From a marine gamma proteobacterium HTCC2148 (GTDB lineage: Bacteria; Pseudomonadota; Gammaproteobacteria; Pseudomonadales; Halieaceae), in the NCBI GenBank assembly GCA_000156295.1, contig DS999224.1, positions 132,398 through 196,397 of the forward strand: 64,000 bases of DNA, written 5' to 3'. Positions within the stretch are counted from its first letter, which is position 1; each line of letters begins with the position of its first letter. The notes under the pieces were generated by a model that worked only from the letters and a program-made list of their open reading frames with translations, was not told where the DNA came from and made no database searches. Shown piece by piece: positions 26,071 to 36,004 of the stretch. Both the position numbers and the translations under genes were made by a program.

Positions 26071-28453
26071 TATCGGTAAAACCTCGAATCATGTCTTTCA
26101 TTATGCCGCTGGCACGGCTGCCAACGCCGCCCATGCCTTTAAGCACGATTTGTACCTGGGTGGAGTCTTCCCGCTCAAGTGTCGGATCGATAAAGCCAGG
26201 GTTTTCCCCGGCGGTGTTATCAAAGTAACGCAGGTGCAGCAGTCGCACCTTCCAGCAGCAGGTATCATATTCCACTCCGAACATATCTTCTACGCTCTCA
26301 CCGGCTTCAATGGAGTAGTTCACCGCCGCAAAAACGCTCCAATTTTGGCTGGTAGGCACATAGAACGAAAAGTGGGCCTCTTCAGTGGGTGGCTGGGTGG
26401 TGATGACCGTGGTCAGAGGGCGTCGATAGGTATAGCCCACGTTATAGATGCTGCCATTGTCACGTTGATAGCTGGTGAAGAAGTTACCAGAGTTCACCTT
26501 GTCGCTATAGGGGTCCCAGACCACGCTGGTGCGCGCACTGAGACGTTCGTTTGGGAAAAATGACAACTCTCCTGCCACCTCAGAACCGCCGCTGGCTAGC
26601 GGTGGATCCTTGCGACCTAGGCGTACTTCACGATCCCTAAAATAGAAGATCTGTCCCAAACTGGCGTTGAATTCTTCGCGACCATCTTCCTGATCAATAA
26701 AGCGGGTGGTGATACCCACCGAGAGCTGGTCTGAGTCGTCAATGCGATCCCGACCGGAAAAACGCGTTTCACGAAACAGTTGGTTGTAGGTGAAGGTCAG
26801 TTCGGCACTGTCGAAGTCCGGGTTGCCGGTCTGGTCCTGGTATTTGCTGTAAAGATAGTAGAGCCTTGGTTCCAGGGTCTGGACCATTGAATTGCCGAAT
26901 AACTCCGTGTCTCGGTCGAAGAACAGACCTGCGTCCAGGTTTATCATTGGAGCGCCTGCATCCGGCGCTTGTTCTTTGAAATTGTTGTGCCTGTCCAGGT
27001 CGTAACTAAGATAGCGATACTTGGCTGTGGGCTTGAAAAAGCCATAAGTCCAGAGCATAGGGTAGGTAGCGCCTGCCTCGGTGTAGATGCGCTCGCCGGT
27101 GACTCTATTGGTATCGGTGTCAAAGTTGGAGTATTGCGCCAGGAAAATCGGGTCTATCTCAAACGGCGTGCCATCGGGACGATACCTGCCGGTCAGCTGG
27201 GGTAATTTCTTGTAGTCGTTGTTAATGTCGTCCGCCAGACTCTGAAATTGCTGAACCTCCAGGGTAGCCATCCACTGATCCCCAAGGTAGTCCAGGGCGC
27301 CCAACTGCAACAGCGCGGTGCGACGTTTGGAATCCAGACTGGAGGTTTGCAGATCCTTCATATAATTGACATCACTGGCCTTGCTGTAGTCTATCTGCGA
27401 GCGCCAGCGCTGCTCAAAAAGCCCGTTTTGCCTGACGACGGCCAGCCAACGATCATAGTTGCGTTCGCTGGGGTAATCGTCTTCGTAGCGTTTGTCGTTG
27501 TCCATGAAGGCACCGCCAAAGGTCCAGCTACCCAACACGGGGTTGAGGTATCGTGCTTTCGCCTCATGATTGATACCTCGCTCTTCGATGTAACGAGGCG
27601 TGTAAAGCAGGTCGTAGTTGGGGGCTGCATTCCAGTAGACGGGCATCGCCACATCGATACCACCGCGTGAGTCCGAGCCTATGTCTGGCCAGAGCACGCC
27701 GGAGCGGCGCCTGTCATCAATTGGAAACTGTATCCAGGGCAGATAAATAACGGGCACATCGGCAATGCGGATTTTGGCGCCGCGTGCCACCGCCAACCCT
27801 TCTTCCACATTCAGCTCGAGCTTTTCCGCCTGAATCAACCATTCATTCTCGTTGGGCGCACAGTAACTGAGCTCTCCGTCGTGAATGTGAAGAAGGCCGT
27901 CCTTATCGCGCTCCAGAATGTTTGCGCTGCCGCGCATGTGCAGATTATGTAAAACCCATTGGCTGGATTCAATCGACGCAACGCCCGTTTCTGAGTAAAT
28001 CTGTGCTCGTTCACCGCGCAGTAAAATACCGGGTTCACGCAACGTGATATTACCTTCGAGTATGCCCATGCTCTCAAGCCGATCCAGACTGACCTGATCT
28101 GCGCGCATCTGTCGGTAGCCCTGGGTCAGTGATACCCCGCCGCTGAGGATGGCGGTGTTTTCATACAGTTCAACCTCACTGGCATCGGCGTTAATAGGCG
28201 CGTTATCGGGCGAAACAGAGGTGTCCACATCCCGCAGTGGATCCATGTAGCGCCCTTGGCAGTCAATGCATCGGTCATCGCGCAACTCTGGCGGCACATC
28301 CTTGATATCAGTCCAGTCCAGGGGGTGTGCCTCGGACGGCTCACTGCTATCCTGTGCCAGCGCGGGCAGCGTCATTAATGCGAATGCCACGGCGAGACCC
28401 AGGCGACTCAACGTGCTAGCTCGCAGATTCGGATGGGTAGTGCTGGATGTCAT
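26060..28453 (-). CDS. lptD: LPS-assembly outer membrane protein LptD
   Basis: A 797-residue beta-barrel protein that places lipopolysaccharide in the outer leaflet together with LptE. A signal peptide ends near ALMTLPALAQDS. An N-terminal cysteine pair CIDC is followed by an OstA/jellyroll domain (INADASEVELYENTAILSGG) and a long C-terminal barrel with many aromatic-ended strands. The adjacent cysteines in VEYDTCCWKVRL match the pair that forms the disulfides needed for LptD maturation. It is the first gene of its operon, with a 121-base divergent gap to amgK. Its presence shows the organism makes LPS or a lipooligosaccharide that the nearby glycan genes may modify. Confidence 0.95.
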   Translation of the reverse strand: MTSSTTHPNLRASTLSRLGLAVAFALMTLPALAQDSSEPSEAHPLDWTDIKDVPPELRDDRCIDCQGRYMDPLRDVDTSVSPDNAPINADASEVELYENTAILSGGVSLTQGYRQMRADQVSLDRLESMGILEGNITLREPGILLRGERAQIYSETGVASIESSQWVLHNLHMRGSANILERDKDGLLHIHDGELSYCAPNENEWLIQAEKLELNVEEGLAVARGAKIRIADVPVIYLPWIQFPIDDRRRSGVLWPDIGSDSRGGIDVAMPVYWNAAPNYDLLYTPRYIEERGINHEAKARYLNPVLGSWTFGGAFMDNDKRYEDDYPSERNYDRWLAVVRQNGLFEQRWRSQIDYSKASDVNYMKDLQTSSLDSKRRTALLQLGALDYLGDQWMATLEVQQFQSLADDINNDYKKLPQLTGRYRPDGTPFEIDPIFLAQYSNFDTDTNRVTGERIYTEAGATYPMLWTYGFFKPTAKYRYLSYDLDRHNNFKEQAPDAGAPMINLDAGLFFDRDTELFGNSMVQTLEPRLYYLYSKYQDQTGNPDFDSAELTFTYNQLFRETRFSGRDRIDDSDQLSVGITTRFIDQEDGREEFNASLGQIFYFRDREVRLGRKDPPLASGGSEVAGELSFFPNERLSARTSVVWDPYSDKVNSGNFFTSYQRDNGSIYNVGYTYRRPLTTVITTQPPTEEAHFSFYVPTSQNWSVFAAVNYSIEAGESVEDMFGVEYDTCCWKVRLLHLRYFDNTAGENPGFIDPTLEREDSTQVQIVLKGMGGVGSRASGIMKDMIRGFTDSEY

Positions 28454-28574
28454 TCGTGTCAGGAGTTCTTCTGATTAAAGGGCGGATTCTAATGCATAGG
28501 TTTGCCCTTGTCCGAGAAAATTTGACCCCTTGGGGCGCGCGATACTTTCATTTACGCTATTTGAGGAGAGCTCA

Positions 28575-29600
28575 TTGGCAGTCCGCCACCCACCCGCAGG
28601 ACTATTACCCTGGGCGCAAGCCACCCTTGGCGGCGTAAAAGTCAGTGAACTGGCTTCGGTCGCTGGGGATGCCAGTGCCAGGAGATACTTCCGTCTGCAT
28701 TTCGAAGGTCAAACCTATATCGCAGTAGAAGCTCCGCCGACCAGTGAGAAAAACACCGAATTCCTGGCTGTCAGGGGTATGTTAGAGCGGGCCGGAATCA
28801 CTGTGCCCAGGCTTTATGGCGCAGACCTGGAGAACGGCTTTATGCTGCTGGGCGATCTCGGTGATCGCCTGCTGCTGGATGAGTTGACGCCCGATACTGT
28901 CGATGCCAGCTATCAGCAGGCCTTTGATGTCTTGCTCACCCTGGGCGCTATAGAACCGGATGACCCTCGCTGGCCGTCTTATGACGACGCCCTGTTTAGT
29001 GAGGAGCTGAGCCGCTTTCCACAGTGGTTTGTGAATGCATTGCTTGCGTGTGACTTGCCTCCAGAACCGGTTTGGCGGCCTTTTGCTGATCTGTTAAAGC
29101 GCAATGCCCTGGAGCAGCCCCGCGTGCTGGTGCACCGCGATTTCCACAGCCGCAATCTCATGCCCCAGGCAGACGGTTCTCTGGCAGTGATTGATTTTCA
29201 GGACTCAGTGATGGGGCCGGTGAGCTATGACCTGGTATCGCTGCTGCGTGACTGTTATGTCCGCTGGACACCTGTGCAGGTTGAGCAATGGGCGTTGGCG
29301 TATTTGAGCCTGATGCAGAGTAAAGGGCAGCTCGTTGATGTAGCAGCAGGTCAATTCCTTTGTTGGTTCGATCTGATGGGGCTGGAACGTCACATTAAAG
29401 TATTGGGCACGTTTGCGCGACTGTATTTGCGGGATCGGAAATCCGGATACCTTCAAGATCTGCCCTTAGTACTGCTGTATGTGCGAGAGATGCTGGAAAA
29501 ATACCGAACGGAGTTACCTGAGGTCGCAGCCTTTGCCGATTGGTTTGAGATGTCACTGATGCCGGTCATCGATACGCAGCCCTGGGCCAAGCCCTCATGA
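28575..29600 (+). CDS. amgK: N-acetylmuramate/N-acetylglucosamine anomeric kinase
   Basis: A 341-residue aminoglycoside-phosphotransferase-fold kinase. It shows SVAGDASARRYFRL near the N-terminus, the catalytic VLVHRDFHSRNLMP (HxDxxxxN) and the magnesium motif VIDFQDSVMGPVSYDL. AmgK phosphorylates the anomeric carbon of MurNAc recovered from the cell wall; MurU then makes UDP-MurNAc, a route that bypasses fosfomycin-sensitive MurA. The TTG start at 28575 is preferred over the TTG at 28530 because GAGGAG at 28563-28568 lies 6 bases before it. It overlaps murU in an ATGA junction and is divergent from lptD, as in Pseudomonas. Confidence 0.9.
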   Translation: MAVRHPPAGLLPWAQATLGGVKVSELASVAGDASARRYFRLHFEGQTYIAVEAPPTSEKNTEFLAVRGMLERAGITVPRLYGADLENGFMLLGDLGDRLLLDELTPDTVDASYQQAFDVLLTLGAIEPDDPRWPSYDDALFSEELSRFPQWFVNALLACDLPPEPVWRPFADLLKRNALEQPRVLVHRDFHSRNLMPQADGSLAVIDFQDSVMGPVSYDLVSLLRDCYVRWTPVQVEQWALAYLSLMQSKGQLVDVAAGQFLCWFDLMGLERHIKVLGTFARLYLRDRKSGYLQDLPLVLLYVREMLEKYRTELPEVAAFADWFEMSLMPVIDTQPWAKPS

Positions 29601-30283
29601 AGGCGATGATTCTGGCAGCGGGCTTTGGCGAACGCATGCGTCCGCTCACCGATCATACTCCCAAGCCCTTGTTGCGTGTGGCCGATGTGCCGTTGATCGA
29701 CTATCACATCCGCGCTTTGGCAGCAGCCGGTTTCACCGAGTTGGTCATTAATGTGTCTCATCTGGCGCAGCAGATTGTTGAGCACTGCGGCGATGGTTCT
29801 CGGTGGGGATTGAGCATTGCCTACTCGAGAGAACATGAGCCGCTGGAAACAGCGGGCGGTATTCATCGGGCTTTGCCATTGCTCGGTGAGCAGCCATTTT
29901 TAGTGATCAACGCAGACGTGTGGATTGATTATCCCTTTGATGAGCTGATGGACTATCGCTTTAAACCCTGGGAGTCGGCTCACCTGGTGATGGTGGATAA
30001 TCCGCCGCAGCATCCCCTGGGAGATTTTTGCCTGGGCGACGACGGCGTGGTCCAGTATCGCCCGGTTGATGGTCAGGGCTATACCTATTCCGGTGTTGGT
30101 GTGTTTTCAGCGGATTTTTTTACAGCCATTTCGGCGGGGAAATTACCGCTTCGACCCCTGTTGGATGATGCAATTGGTAGCGGCTGCCTGGGTGCTGAAT
30201 ATTATCCGGGAGATTGGCAGGATGTGGGTACACCTGAGCGGCTGGCTGCATTGGATGTCAGGGTTCGGTCAGTAATTTCATAG
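29597..30283 (+). CDS. murU: N-acetylmuramate-1-phosphate uridylyltransferase
   Basis: A 228-residue nucleotidyltransferase with the sugar-nucleotide signature MILAAGFGERMRPLTDHTPKP at the N-terminus, the lipid-free GT-A-like core, VINADVWIDYPF (metal-binding aspartate) and VGTPERLAALD at the C-terminus. The size and the coupling to amgK identify it as MurU, which makes UDP-MurNAc in cell-wall recycling, rather than a mannose- or glucose-1-phosphate enzyme. Confidence 0.9.
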   Translation: MKAMILAAGFGERMRPLTDHTPKPLLRVADVPLIDYHIRALAAAGFTELVINVSHLAQQIVEHCGDGSRWGLSIAYSREHEPLETAGGIHRALPLLGEQPFLVINADVWIDYPFDELMDYRFKPWESAHLVMVDNPPQHPLGDFCLGDDGVVQYRPVDGQGYTYSGVGVFSADFFTAISAGKLPLRPLLDDAIGSGCLGAEYYPGDWQDVGTPERLAALDVRVRSVIS

Positions 30284-30359
30284 CAATATGTCGGCCCATC
30301 TCGTCCCTGACCGCGATAGCAGGTAGAATGGCGAGATTAACCTTTTGGAGCCCTCGCTA

Positions 30360-31028
30360 ATGGCTGAATACCTGATTGCCCCCTCCATACTCTCTGCTGA
30401 TTTTGCTCGTCTGGGCGAAGAGGTCGACAATGTATTAGAAGCGGGTGCCGACGTGGTGCATTTCGACGTGATGGACAACCATTACGTACCCAACCTGACC
30501 ATTGGCCCCATGGTCTGCAAGGCCCTGCGTAATCATGGGGTGACTGCCCCAATTGATGTGCACCTGATGGTAAGCCCGGTAGATAGCCTGATTGGAGATT
30601 TTGCCGAGGCTGGAGCGTCTTTTATTACTTTCCACCCTGATGCATCTACCCACGTGGACCGCTCCTTGCAGATGATCCGCAGCGCAGGCTGTCAGTCAGG
30701 GCTGGTTTTCAACCCGGCAATGGGACTGGATGCCCTGAAATACGTTATGGACAAGGTGGACATGATTTTGTTGATGTCGGTTAATCCAGGCTTTGGCGGT
30801 CAATCTTTTATTCCCGGCACATTGGACAAGCTGCGCGAGGCACGGACTTTAATTGACGCGTCAGGTTATGACATTCGCCTGGAGATCGATGGTGGTGTGT
30901 CGGCGAAAAATATCGCTGAAATAGCCGCTGCCGGAGCGGATACCTTTGTTGCCGGGTCTGCGATTTTCAATCAGCCAGATTATGCGACGGTGATTGCTGA
31001 GATGCGGTCACAGCTCGCCACTGTTTAA
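30360..31028 (+). CDS. rpe: ribulose-phosphate 3-epimerase
   Basis: A 222-residue TIM-barrel enzyme of the pentose phosphate pathway. Motifs are [17 protein letters not shown], the metal ligands in [19 protein letters not shown] and [19 protein letters not shown], and the second aspartate in [11 protein letters not shown]. The ATG at 30360 follows GGAG at 30347-30350. In Pseudomonas it precedes gph and trpE; here gph is absent and the trp leader region follows directly. Confidence 0.95.
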   Translation: MAEYLIAPSILSADFARLGEEVDNVLEAGADVVHFDVMDNHYVPNLTIGPMVCKALRNHGVTAPIDVHLMVSPVDSLIGDFAEAGASFITFHPDASTHVDRSLQMIRSAGCQSGLVFNPAMGLDALKYVMDKVDMILLMSVNPGFGGQSFIPGTLDKLREARTLIDASGYDIRLEIDGGVSAKNIAEIAAAGADTFVAGSAIFNQPDYATVIAEMRSQLATV

Positions 31029-31088
31029 GACGCAAGGCGGCTGGTGTTTCTCGGGACTCATCTGCTCTCAAGCCGCCTTCCAAGCCAT

Positions 31089-31116
31089 TTGCCAATACTA
31101 TCTGTCAATGTACAAT
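31089..31116 (+). promoter_or_regulatory. candidate sigma-70 promoter of the trp leader/trpEGDC transcript
   Basis: TTGCCA (31089-31094) and TACAAT (31111-31116) are separated by 16 bases, each matching the consensus at most positions. Transcription would begin near 31123, about 20 bases before the leader peptide start and about 140 before trpE. Confidence 0.55.
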
Positions 31117-31143
31117 GGGCACCCCTTGAATTCGGAGAAAGCT

Positions 31144-31212
31144 GTGCAAACAGCCCCGCGTAATAGCATTGAGTTAGCCTCAATGCGTGAGATCACTTGC
31201 TGGCGATGGTAG
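31144..31212 (+). CDS. trpL: trp leader peptide, 22 residues, ending Cys-Trp-Arg-Trp
   Basis: A short frame with a GTG start at 31144, preceded 6 bases upstream by GGAG (31134-31137), reading to TAG at 31210-31212. Two of its last three codons are TGG, in the sequence TGC TGG CGA TGG TAG. This is the arrangement of a tryptophan-sensing leader peptide, where scarce Trp-tRNA stalls the ribosome. The promoter 28 bases upstream and trpE 52 bases downstream support the role. No GC-rich hairpin followed by a T-run lies between it and trpE, so control would have to work through another RNA fold or through trpE translation. A shorter ATG start exists at 31183. Confidence 0.6.
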   Translation: MQTAPRNSIELASMREITCWRW

Positions 31213-31241
31213 CCAGGAACGCACCACGACCTGATTACGCA
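31184..31241 (+). promoter_or_regulatory. possible RNA fold spanning the trp leader stop codon
   Basis: TGCGT (31184-31188) can pair with ACGCA (31237-31241), and ATCA (31192-31195) with TGAT (31232-31235). A smaller stem can form inside from TGGC (31201-31204) and GCCA (31212-31215), enclosing the second Trp codon and the stop. A ribosome stalled at the Trp codons would disrupt these pairings. The fold is proposed by eye only. Confidence 0.3.
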
Positions 31242-31264
31242 CATTCAATCTCCGAGGAACACCC

Positions 31265-32749
31265 ATGAATCCGCAGGACTTTGCCGCTCTGGCGGCACAA
31301 GACTACAACCGTATACCCGTCAGCCTTGAAGTGCTGGCTGATCTGGAAACCCCTATCAGTGCTTACCGCAAATTGGCAGAAGGGCCTTACTCCTTCTTCT
31401 TTGAGTCGGTTCAGGGCGGTGAGAAGTGGGGTCGTTACTCAATTATTGGTTTGCCTTGCCGAACTGTGCTCAAAGTCCATGGCTATCAGGCAGATATTTA
31501 TGTGGACGGTCAACTGCAGGAAAGCCACGAGGTAGAGGACCCTTTGGCGTTCGCCGAAGATTTCCAACACCGCTATCGCACCGCGCCAAGAGATGATCTT
31601 CCTGTCTTTCACGGTGGCCTGGTGGGCTATTTTGGCTACGATACCGTTCGCTATGTCGAGCCTCGTCTAGCGCCCGGGGTGCCTGAAGATGAGCTGGGTA
31701 ATCCCGATATCCTGTTGATGGTGTCCGAGGAAGTATTGGTCTTTGATAACCTCGCAGGCACCATTCGTCTGGTGATCAATGCTGATCCCTCGCAACACAA
31801 TGCGCTGGAGAGGGCGAACCAGCGACTGCAAGCGCTGGTTGCCAAACTCCCCGAGCCAATGCCGGCGCTGCCAGAGGTGGTGCTGGGTGCTGCCGATAGT
31901 TCAGATCTGGAGCAGCAGGCCGATTCGCACTTTACCGAGGAGCAATACTACGAAGCCGTAGAAAAGGTAAAGGATTATGTGCTGGCAGGCGACGTCATGC
32001 AGGTAGTGCCTTCCCAGCGCATGAGCGTGCCTTTTTCTGCGCCGCCGCTGAATCTTTATCGCGCGCTGCGTAATCTCAACCCGTCACCGTATATGTATTA
32101 CCTGGACCTGGAAGATTTCCACATCGTGGGCTCATCGCCTGAAATTCTGGCGCGGCTGGAAAAGGGGCTGGTGACCGTACGCCCTATTGCAGGCACTCGT
32201 CGGCGTGGCTACACCGAGGATGAGGACAAGGCTCTGGAAGAGGAGTTGCTGGCTGATCCCAAGGAAATTGCGGAGCATCTGATGCTAATCGATCTGGGGC
32301 GCAACGATGTGGGTCGCATCGCCCAGACCGGTACTGTAGAACTGACAGACAAAATGGTTGTTGAGCGTTATTCACATGTCATGCATATCGTATCCAACGT
32401 CACTGGCGAGTTAAAAGACGACAAGACAGCGATTGATGTTCTTAGGGCAACGCTTCCCGCGGGTACATTGAGCGGCGCTCCCAAGATTAGAGCCATGGAA
32501 ATTATCGACGAGCTGGAGCCGGTCAAGCGTGGCGTTTACGGTGGTGCAGTGGGCTATATTTCATGGGCGGGCGATATGGATACGGCGATAGCCATTCGCA
32601 CCGCTGTGATCAAAGATGGCAAACTGTATGTGCAGGCAGGCGGCGGTGTGGTTGCAGACTCTGTGCCACGACTGGAATGGAAAGAAACTCATAACAAGGC
32701 TCGTGCAATGTTTCGCGCGGCCTCCATGGTTCTGGCAGGGGAGGAGTAA
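31265..32749 (+). CDS. trpE: anthranilate synthase component I
   Basis: A 494-residue chorismate-using enzyme that, with TrpG, makes anthranilate, the first committed step of tryptophan synthesis. The N-terminal region with [17 protein letters not shown] is the part that binds feedback tryptophan in the family. The catalytic C-terminal half has the [47 protein letters not shown] and [11 protein letters not shown] motifs. The ATG follows GAGGA (31254-31258). It is followed by trpG after 3 bases. It is probably regulated by the leader peptide upstream. Confidence 0.97.
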   Translation: MNPQDFAALAAQDYNRIPVSLEVLADLETPISAYRKLAEGPYSFFFESVQGGEKWGRYSIIGLPCRTVLKVHGYQADIYVDGQLQESHEVEDPLAFAEDFQHRYRTAPRDDLPVFHGGLVGYFGYDTVRYVEPRLAPGVPEDELGNPDILLMVSEEVLVFDNLAGTIRLVINADPSQHNALERANQRLQALVAKLPEPMPALPEVVLGAADSSDLEQQADSHFTEEQYYEAVEKVKDYVLAGDVMQVVPSQRMSVPFSAPPLNLYRALRNLNPSPYMYYLDLEDFHIVGSSPEILARLEKGLVTVRPIAGTRRRGYTEDEDKALEEELLADPKEIAEHLMLIDLGRNDVGRIAQTGTVELTDKMVVERYSHVMHIVSNVTGELKDDKTAIDVLRATLPAGTLSGAPKIRAMEIIDELEPVKRGVYGGAVGYISWAGDMDTAIAIRTAVIKDGKLYVQAGGGVVADSVPRLEWKETHNKARAMFRAASMVLAGEE

Positions 32750-32752
32750 ACC

Positions 32753-33331
32753 ATGCTACTGATGATCGATAATTACGACTCCTTCACTTATAACGTGGTG
32801 CAGTACCTGGGCGAGTTGGGCGCAGACGTTCATGTAGTGCGCAATGATGAAATTGCAGTGGCGGATATTGCCGCGCTGTCCCCGGAGAAAATAGTGATCT
32901 CCCCCGGCCCCTGCACTCCTAACGAGGCGGGCGTGTCCATGGCTGTGATTAAAGAATATGCGGGTAAGCTGCCCATTCTTGGGATTTGCCTGGGACACCA
33001 GAGCATCGGCCAGGCCTTTGGTGGTGAAGTCATTCGCGCCAGAAAGGTTATGCACGGCAAGACTTCCCCTGTGCACCATCGAGGAGACGGTGTTTTTCGC
33101 GGCCTGAGTCAACCTTTCGAGGCGACGCGCTACCACAGTCTGGTGGTTGCTAAAGACAGCCTGCCCGAATGTCTGGAGGTTACTGCCTGGACCCAGACTG
33201 AATCTGGTGAGGTTGACGAAATCATGGGACTTCGCCATCGGGAGCTGGCGATAGAGGGTGTACAGTTCCACCCGGAATCTATTCTTACTGCGCATGGTCA
33301 CGACTTGCTGCGCAATTTCCTGGAGCAATAA
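32753..33331 (+). CDS. trpG: anthranilate synthase component II (glutamine amidotransferase)
   Basis: A 192-residue class I glutamine amidotransferase that supplies ammonia to TrpE. It shows [16 protein letters not shown] at the start, the oxyanion region [12 protein letters not shown], the nucleophile in [16 protein letters not shown], and the catalytic histidine-glutamate in [10 protein letters not shown]. It may also serve 4-aminobenzoate synthesis, as TrpG does in some bacteria. It is one base from trpD. Confidence 0.96.
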   Translation: MLLMIDNYDSFTYNVVQYLGELGADVHVVRNDEIAVADIAALSPEKIVISPGPCTPNEAGVSMAVIKEYAGKLPILGICLGHQSIGQAFGGEVIRARKVMHGKTSPVHHRGDGVFRGLSQPFEATRYHSLVVAKDSLPECLEVTAWTQTESGEVDEIMGLRHRELAIEGVQFHPESILTAHGHDLLRNFLEQ

Positions 33332-33332
33332 C

Positions 33333-34373
33333 ATGGATATTCAAAAAGCTGTTGTCGCTCTGGTAGAGCCCAGGGATCTCACTCGCGAGGAAATGGCGGG
33401 CGTCATGCGCCAGGTCATGTCCGGAGACGCCACCGACGCCCAGATCGGTGCGTTACTGGTTGCCCTGCGGATCAAAGGCGAGACCATTGATGAAATAGCT
33501 GGTGCCGCTCAGGTCATGCGCGAGCTGGCTACACCGGTAACGGTGGACTGTCCCCACCTGGTGGACCTGGTGGGCACCGGTGGCGACGGCGCTAACCTGT
33601 TTAATGTGTCTACCGCATCGACGTTCGTCGTGGCTGCTGCGGGCGCGCACGTGGCCAAGCACGGTAACCGCGGAGTATCGTCCAGCAGTGGCAGTTCTGA
33701 CGTTCTGGAAACATTGGGTTTGCCTCTGGATCTGGATCCCAAACAAGTCGCCAGGGCGATCGAAGAAGTTGGAGTGGGGTTTATGTTTGCTCCTGCCCAT
33801 CACAGTGCCATGCGCTATGCGGTAGGTCCCCGCCGTGAATTGGGAATGCGTACCATTTTTAATGTATTGGGTCCGCTGACCAATCCGGCGGGAGTTAAGC
33901 GCCAGGTGATTGGCGTATTTTCTGCAGAGCTTTGTGAACCTCTGGCGCAAGTCTGTAAGACACTGGGTGCCGAGCATGTGATGGTGCTTCATTCGGATGA
34001 TGGTCTGGATGAAATATCCATTGCGGCAGGTACGCAGGTTGCAGAATTGCGGGCCGGTACTGTCGAGACCTATCACATTAATCCTGAGGACTTTGGCGTT
34101 CGGCGTGAGAGTTTGGAAGGATTATCAGTGACCGATTCACATGCGTCTGCGGCACTGATTCGCAACGCGCTCGCGGGCAAGAATGATGAGGCTTCTCGCA
34201 AGGCCGCGGCGATAATTGCATTGAACGCGGGCGCTACTATTTATGTGGCCGGCGTTGCCAGCACCCTGGCCGATGGTGTTGATATGGCGGAGGACCTGTT
34301 GGCCACTGGCCAGGCAGCAGAGAAGCTCAAGTCTTTCATTGATTTCACCCAGTTGATGCGTGGCGGGGCTTGA
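33333..34373 (+). CDS. trpD: anthranilate phosphoribosyltransferase
   Basis: A 346-residue enzyme that joins phosphoribosyl pyrophosphate to anthranilate. Motifs are [36 protein letters not shown] and [21 protein letters not shown]. The long frame begins at 33258 inside trpG, but the ATG at 33333, one base after the trpG stop, gives the normal N-terminus and length. Confidence 0.97.
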   Translation: MDIQKAVVALVEPRDLTREEMAGVMRQVMSGDATDAQIGALLVALRIKGETIDEIAGAAQVMRELATPVTVDCPHLVDLVGTGGDGANLFNVSTASTFVVAAAGAHVAKHGNRGVSSSSGSSDVLETLGLPLDLDPKQVARAIEEVGVGFMFAPAHHSAMRYAVGPRRELGMRTIFNVLGPLTNPAGVKRQVIGVFSAELCEPLAQVCKTLGAEHVMVLHSDDGLDEISIAAGTQVAELRAGTVETYHINPEDFGVRRESLEGLSVTDSHASAALIRNALAGKNDEASRKAAAIIALNAGATIYVAGVASTLADGVDMAEDLLATGQAAEKLKSFIDFTQLMRGGA

Positions 34374-34380
34374 TCGAACG

Positions 34381-35181
34381 ATGGCTGTGAACCCTCCCAC
34401 TATTTTACGCAAGATTCTGGCCCGCAAGGCCCAGGAGGTAGCCTCGCGCCGCAGCAGGCAGTCTTTGGGTAGTCTCGAATCACTGATCAAGGAGCAGTCG
34501 CCGCCTCGGGGTTTTACCGCAGCAATGGCGGCAAAAGTTGCCCGCTCCGAGCCTGCGGTTATCGCCGAAGTGAAAAAGGCGTCGCCCAGCAAGGGCATTA
34601 TTCGGGCAGACTTCCAGCCTGCAGATATTGCTTCCAGCTATGCTAGCGGAGGAGCAACCTGTTTGTCTGTGCTTACCGATATCGACTTTTTTCAGGGCTC
34701 AGACGAATATTTGCAGCAGGCTCGAAAGGCCTGCGAGCTGCCGGTGATTCGTAAGGACTTTACCGTCGATCCTTATCAGGTAGTGGAAGCACGAGCCATA
34801 GGTGCCGATGCAATCTTGCTTATTGTCGCGGCCCTTGCGTATGACCAAATGCGCGAGTTGGCCGAGGTTGCATTTGATTTTGAGCTAGATGTGTTGGTAG
34901 AAGTGCATGACCGGGCTGAACTGGATCGTGCTCTGGAGCTAGAGACCCAGCTGGTAGGTATCAACAACCGGGATTTACATAGTTTCGACATGCGCCTGGA
35001 GACCACACTGGAGCTTTTGCCTCACATCCCTGAGGACCGGGTTGTGGTGACAGAGAGCGGAATTCACACGCCTGCAGACGTGGCAGTGATGCGCGAGCGA
35101 AACGTACATGCCTTCCTGGTAGGAGAGGCTTTTATGCGCGCCGAGGAGCCGGGGGAAAAGCTAAAAGAGTTGTTTTTCTAA
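34381..35181 (+). CDS. trpC: indole-3-glycerol phosphate synthase
   Basis: A 266-residue TIM-barrel enzyme that closes the indole ring. It shows [69 protein letters not shown] and [13 protein letters not shown], all family motifs. It is the stand-alone form, not fused to TrpF. The ATG at 34381 lies 7 bases after trpD. It converges on crp. Confidence 0.97.
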   Translation: MAVNPPTILRKILARKAQEVASRRSRQSLGSLESLIKEQSPPRGFTAAMAAKVARSEPAVIAEVKKASPSKGIIRADFQPADIASSYASGGATCLSVLTDIDFFQGSDEYLQQARKACELPVIRKDFTVDPYQVVEARAIGADAILLIVAALAYDQMRELAEVAFDFELDVLVEVHDRAELDRALELETQLVGINNRDLHSFDMRLETTLELLPHIPEDRVVVTESGIHTPADVAVMRERNVHAFLVGEAFMRAEEPGEKLKELFF

Positions 35182-35243
35182 TGACGCTGACGGTCGAGTA
35201 AAAGTATTTATATCGGTATTTGTTGCTCGATGCCGCACTGAGA

Positions 35244-35888
35244 CTAACGAGCCCCAAACACCACCATGGTTTTACCAGTAACAGATACCAGTCCGTCCTC
35301 TTCGAGCGCCTTCAGCACGCGTCCTGCCATTTCCCTGGAACAGCCCACAATTTTACCCAACTCCTGGCGGGTGATCTTGATTTGCATGCCATCTGGATGG
35401 GTCATAGCATCGGGCTCCAGGCAGAGGTCTATCAGGGTATGAGCAATGCGCCCAGAGACATCGACGAAAGCCAGGTCTGTGAGCTTGCGAGTGGTCTGAC
35501 GCAGGCGTTTGCCTAACTGCCGGGCTATGGCGTAAAGCACATCGGGGTAATGAGCGCTGATCTGGTGAAATTTATCGTAGCTAATCTCAGCGACTTCGCA
35601 TTCAGTCTTGGCGACGACCATCGCGCTGCGCGAACTCACATCGTCCTCAAACAAACCCATTTCGCCAACAAAATCGCCGGGGTTGAGGTAGCTGACAACC
35701 AACATGTGGCCTGGCTCTGACACATCCTCCACCATTACGGAGACAGAACCCTCTAAAATCAGGTAAAGCTTGTCGCCAGCCTCGCCCTGATTCATTACAT
35801 TCCCTTTGGCCTTGTATTGCTGCCGTTGGCAATGTCGCAGAAAGTTTTCCACGTTGGGGATATTGCTGGTCACTTGCGGTTTTAGCAC
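35244..35888 (-). CDS. crp: cAMP-binding transcription factor of the CRP/Vfr type
   Basis: A 214-residue regulator, the same length as Pseudomonas Vfr. Residues about 15-130 form the cyclic-nucleotide domain with LNPGDFVGEMGLFE and a following SRSAMVVAKTECEVAEI, where the glutamate and the arginine-serine pair contact cAMP in the family. A C-helix region is followed by a winged helix with ITRQELGKIVGCSREMAGRVLKALEEDG, very close to the CRP recognition helix. The start is GTG at 35888: AAGG lies 8 bases upstream, while the longer TTG frame to 35945 adds an arginine/lysine-rich stretch not expected in the family. It is divergent from osmC-like and converges on trpC. Confidence 0.93.
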   Translation of the reverse strand: MLKPQVTSNIPNVENFLRHCQRQQYKAKGNVMNQGEAGDKLYLILEGSVSVMVEDVSEPGHMLVVSYLNPGDFVGEMGLFEDDVSSRSAMVVAKTECEVAEISYDKFHQISAHYPDVLYAIARQLGKRLRQTTRKLTDLAFVDVSGRIAHTLIDLCLEPDAMTHPDGMQIKITRQELGKIVGCSREMAGRVLKALEEDGLVSVTGKTMVVFGAR

Positions 35889-36004
35889 ACGCTTTACCTT
35901 ATTTTTGCTTCGGTGTGATTCGATTCTAGCCCAGACGCATCTCAAGTAAAATGATATATCTTGTGCTAAGCTCCTGCGCCTGTTTTTTTGTAGTTGAGGA
36001 ACCG

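Noticed and set aside
31213-31264. Rho-independent attenuator between the trp leader and trpE
   Set aside because: No GC-rich hairpin followed by a T-run is present.
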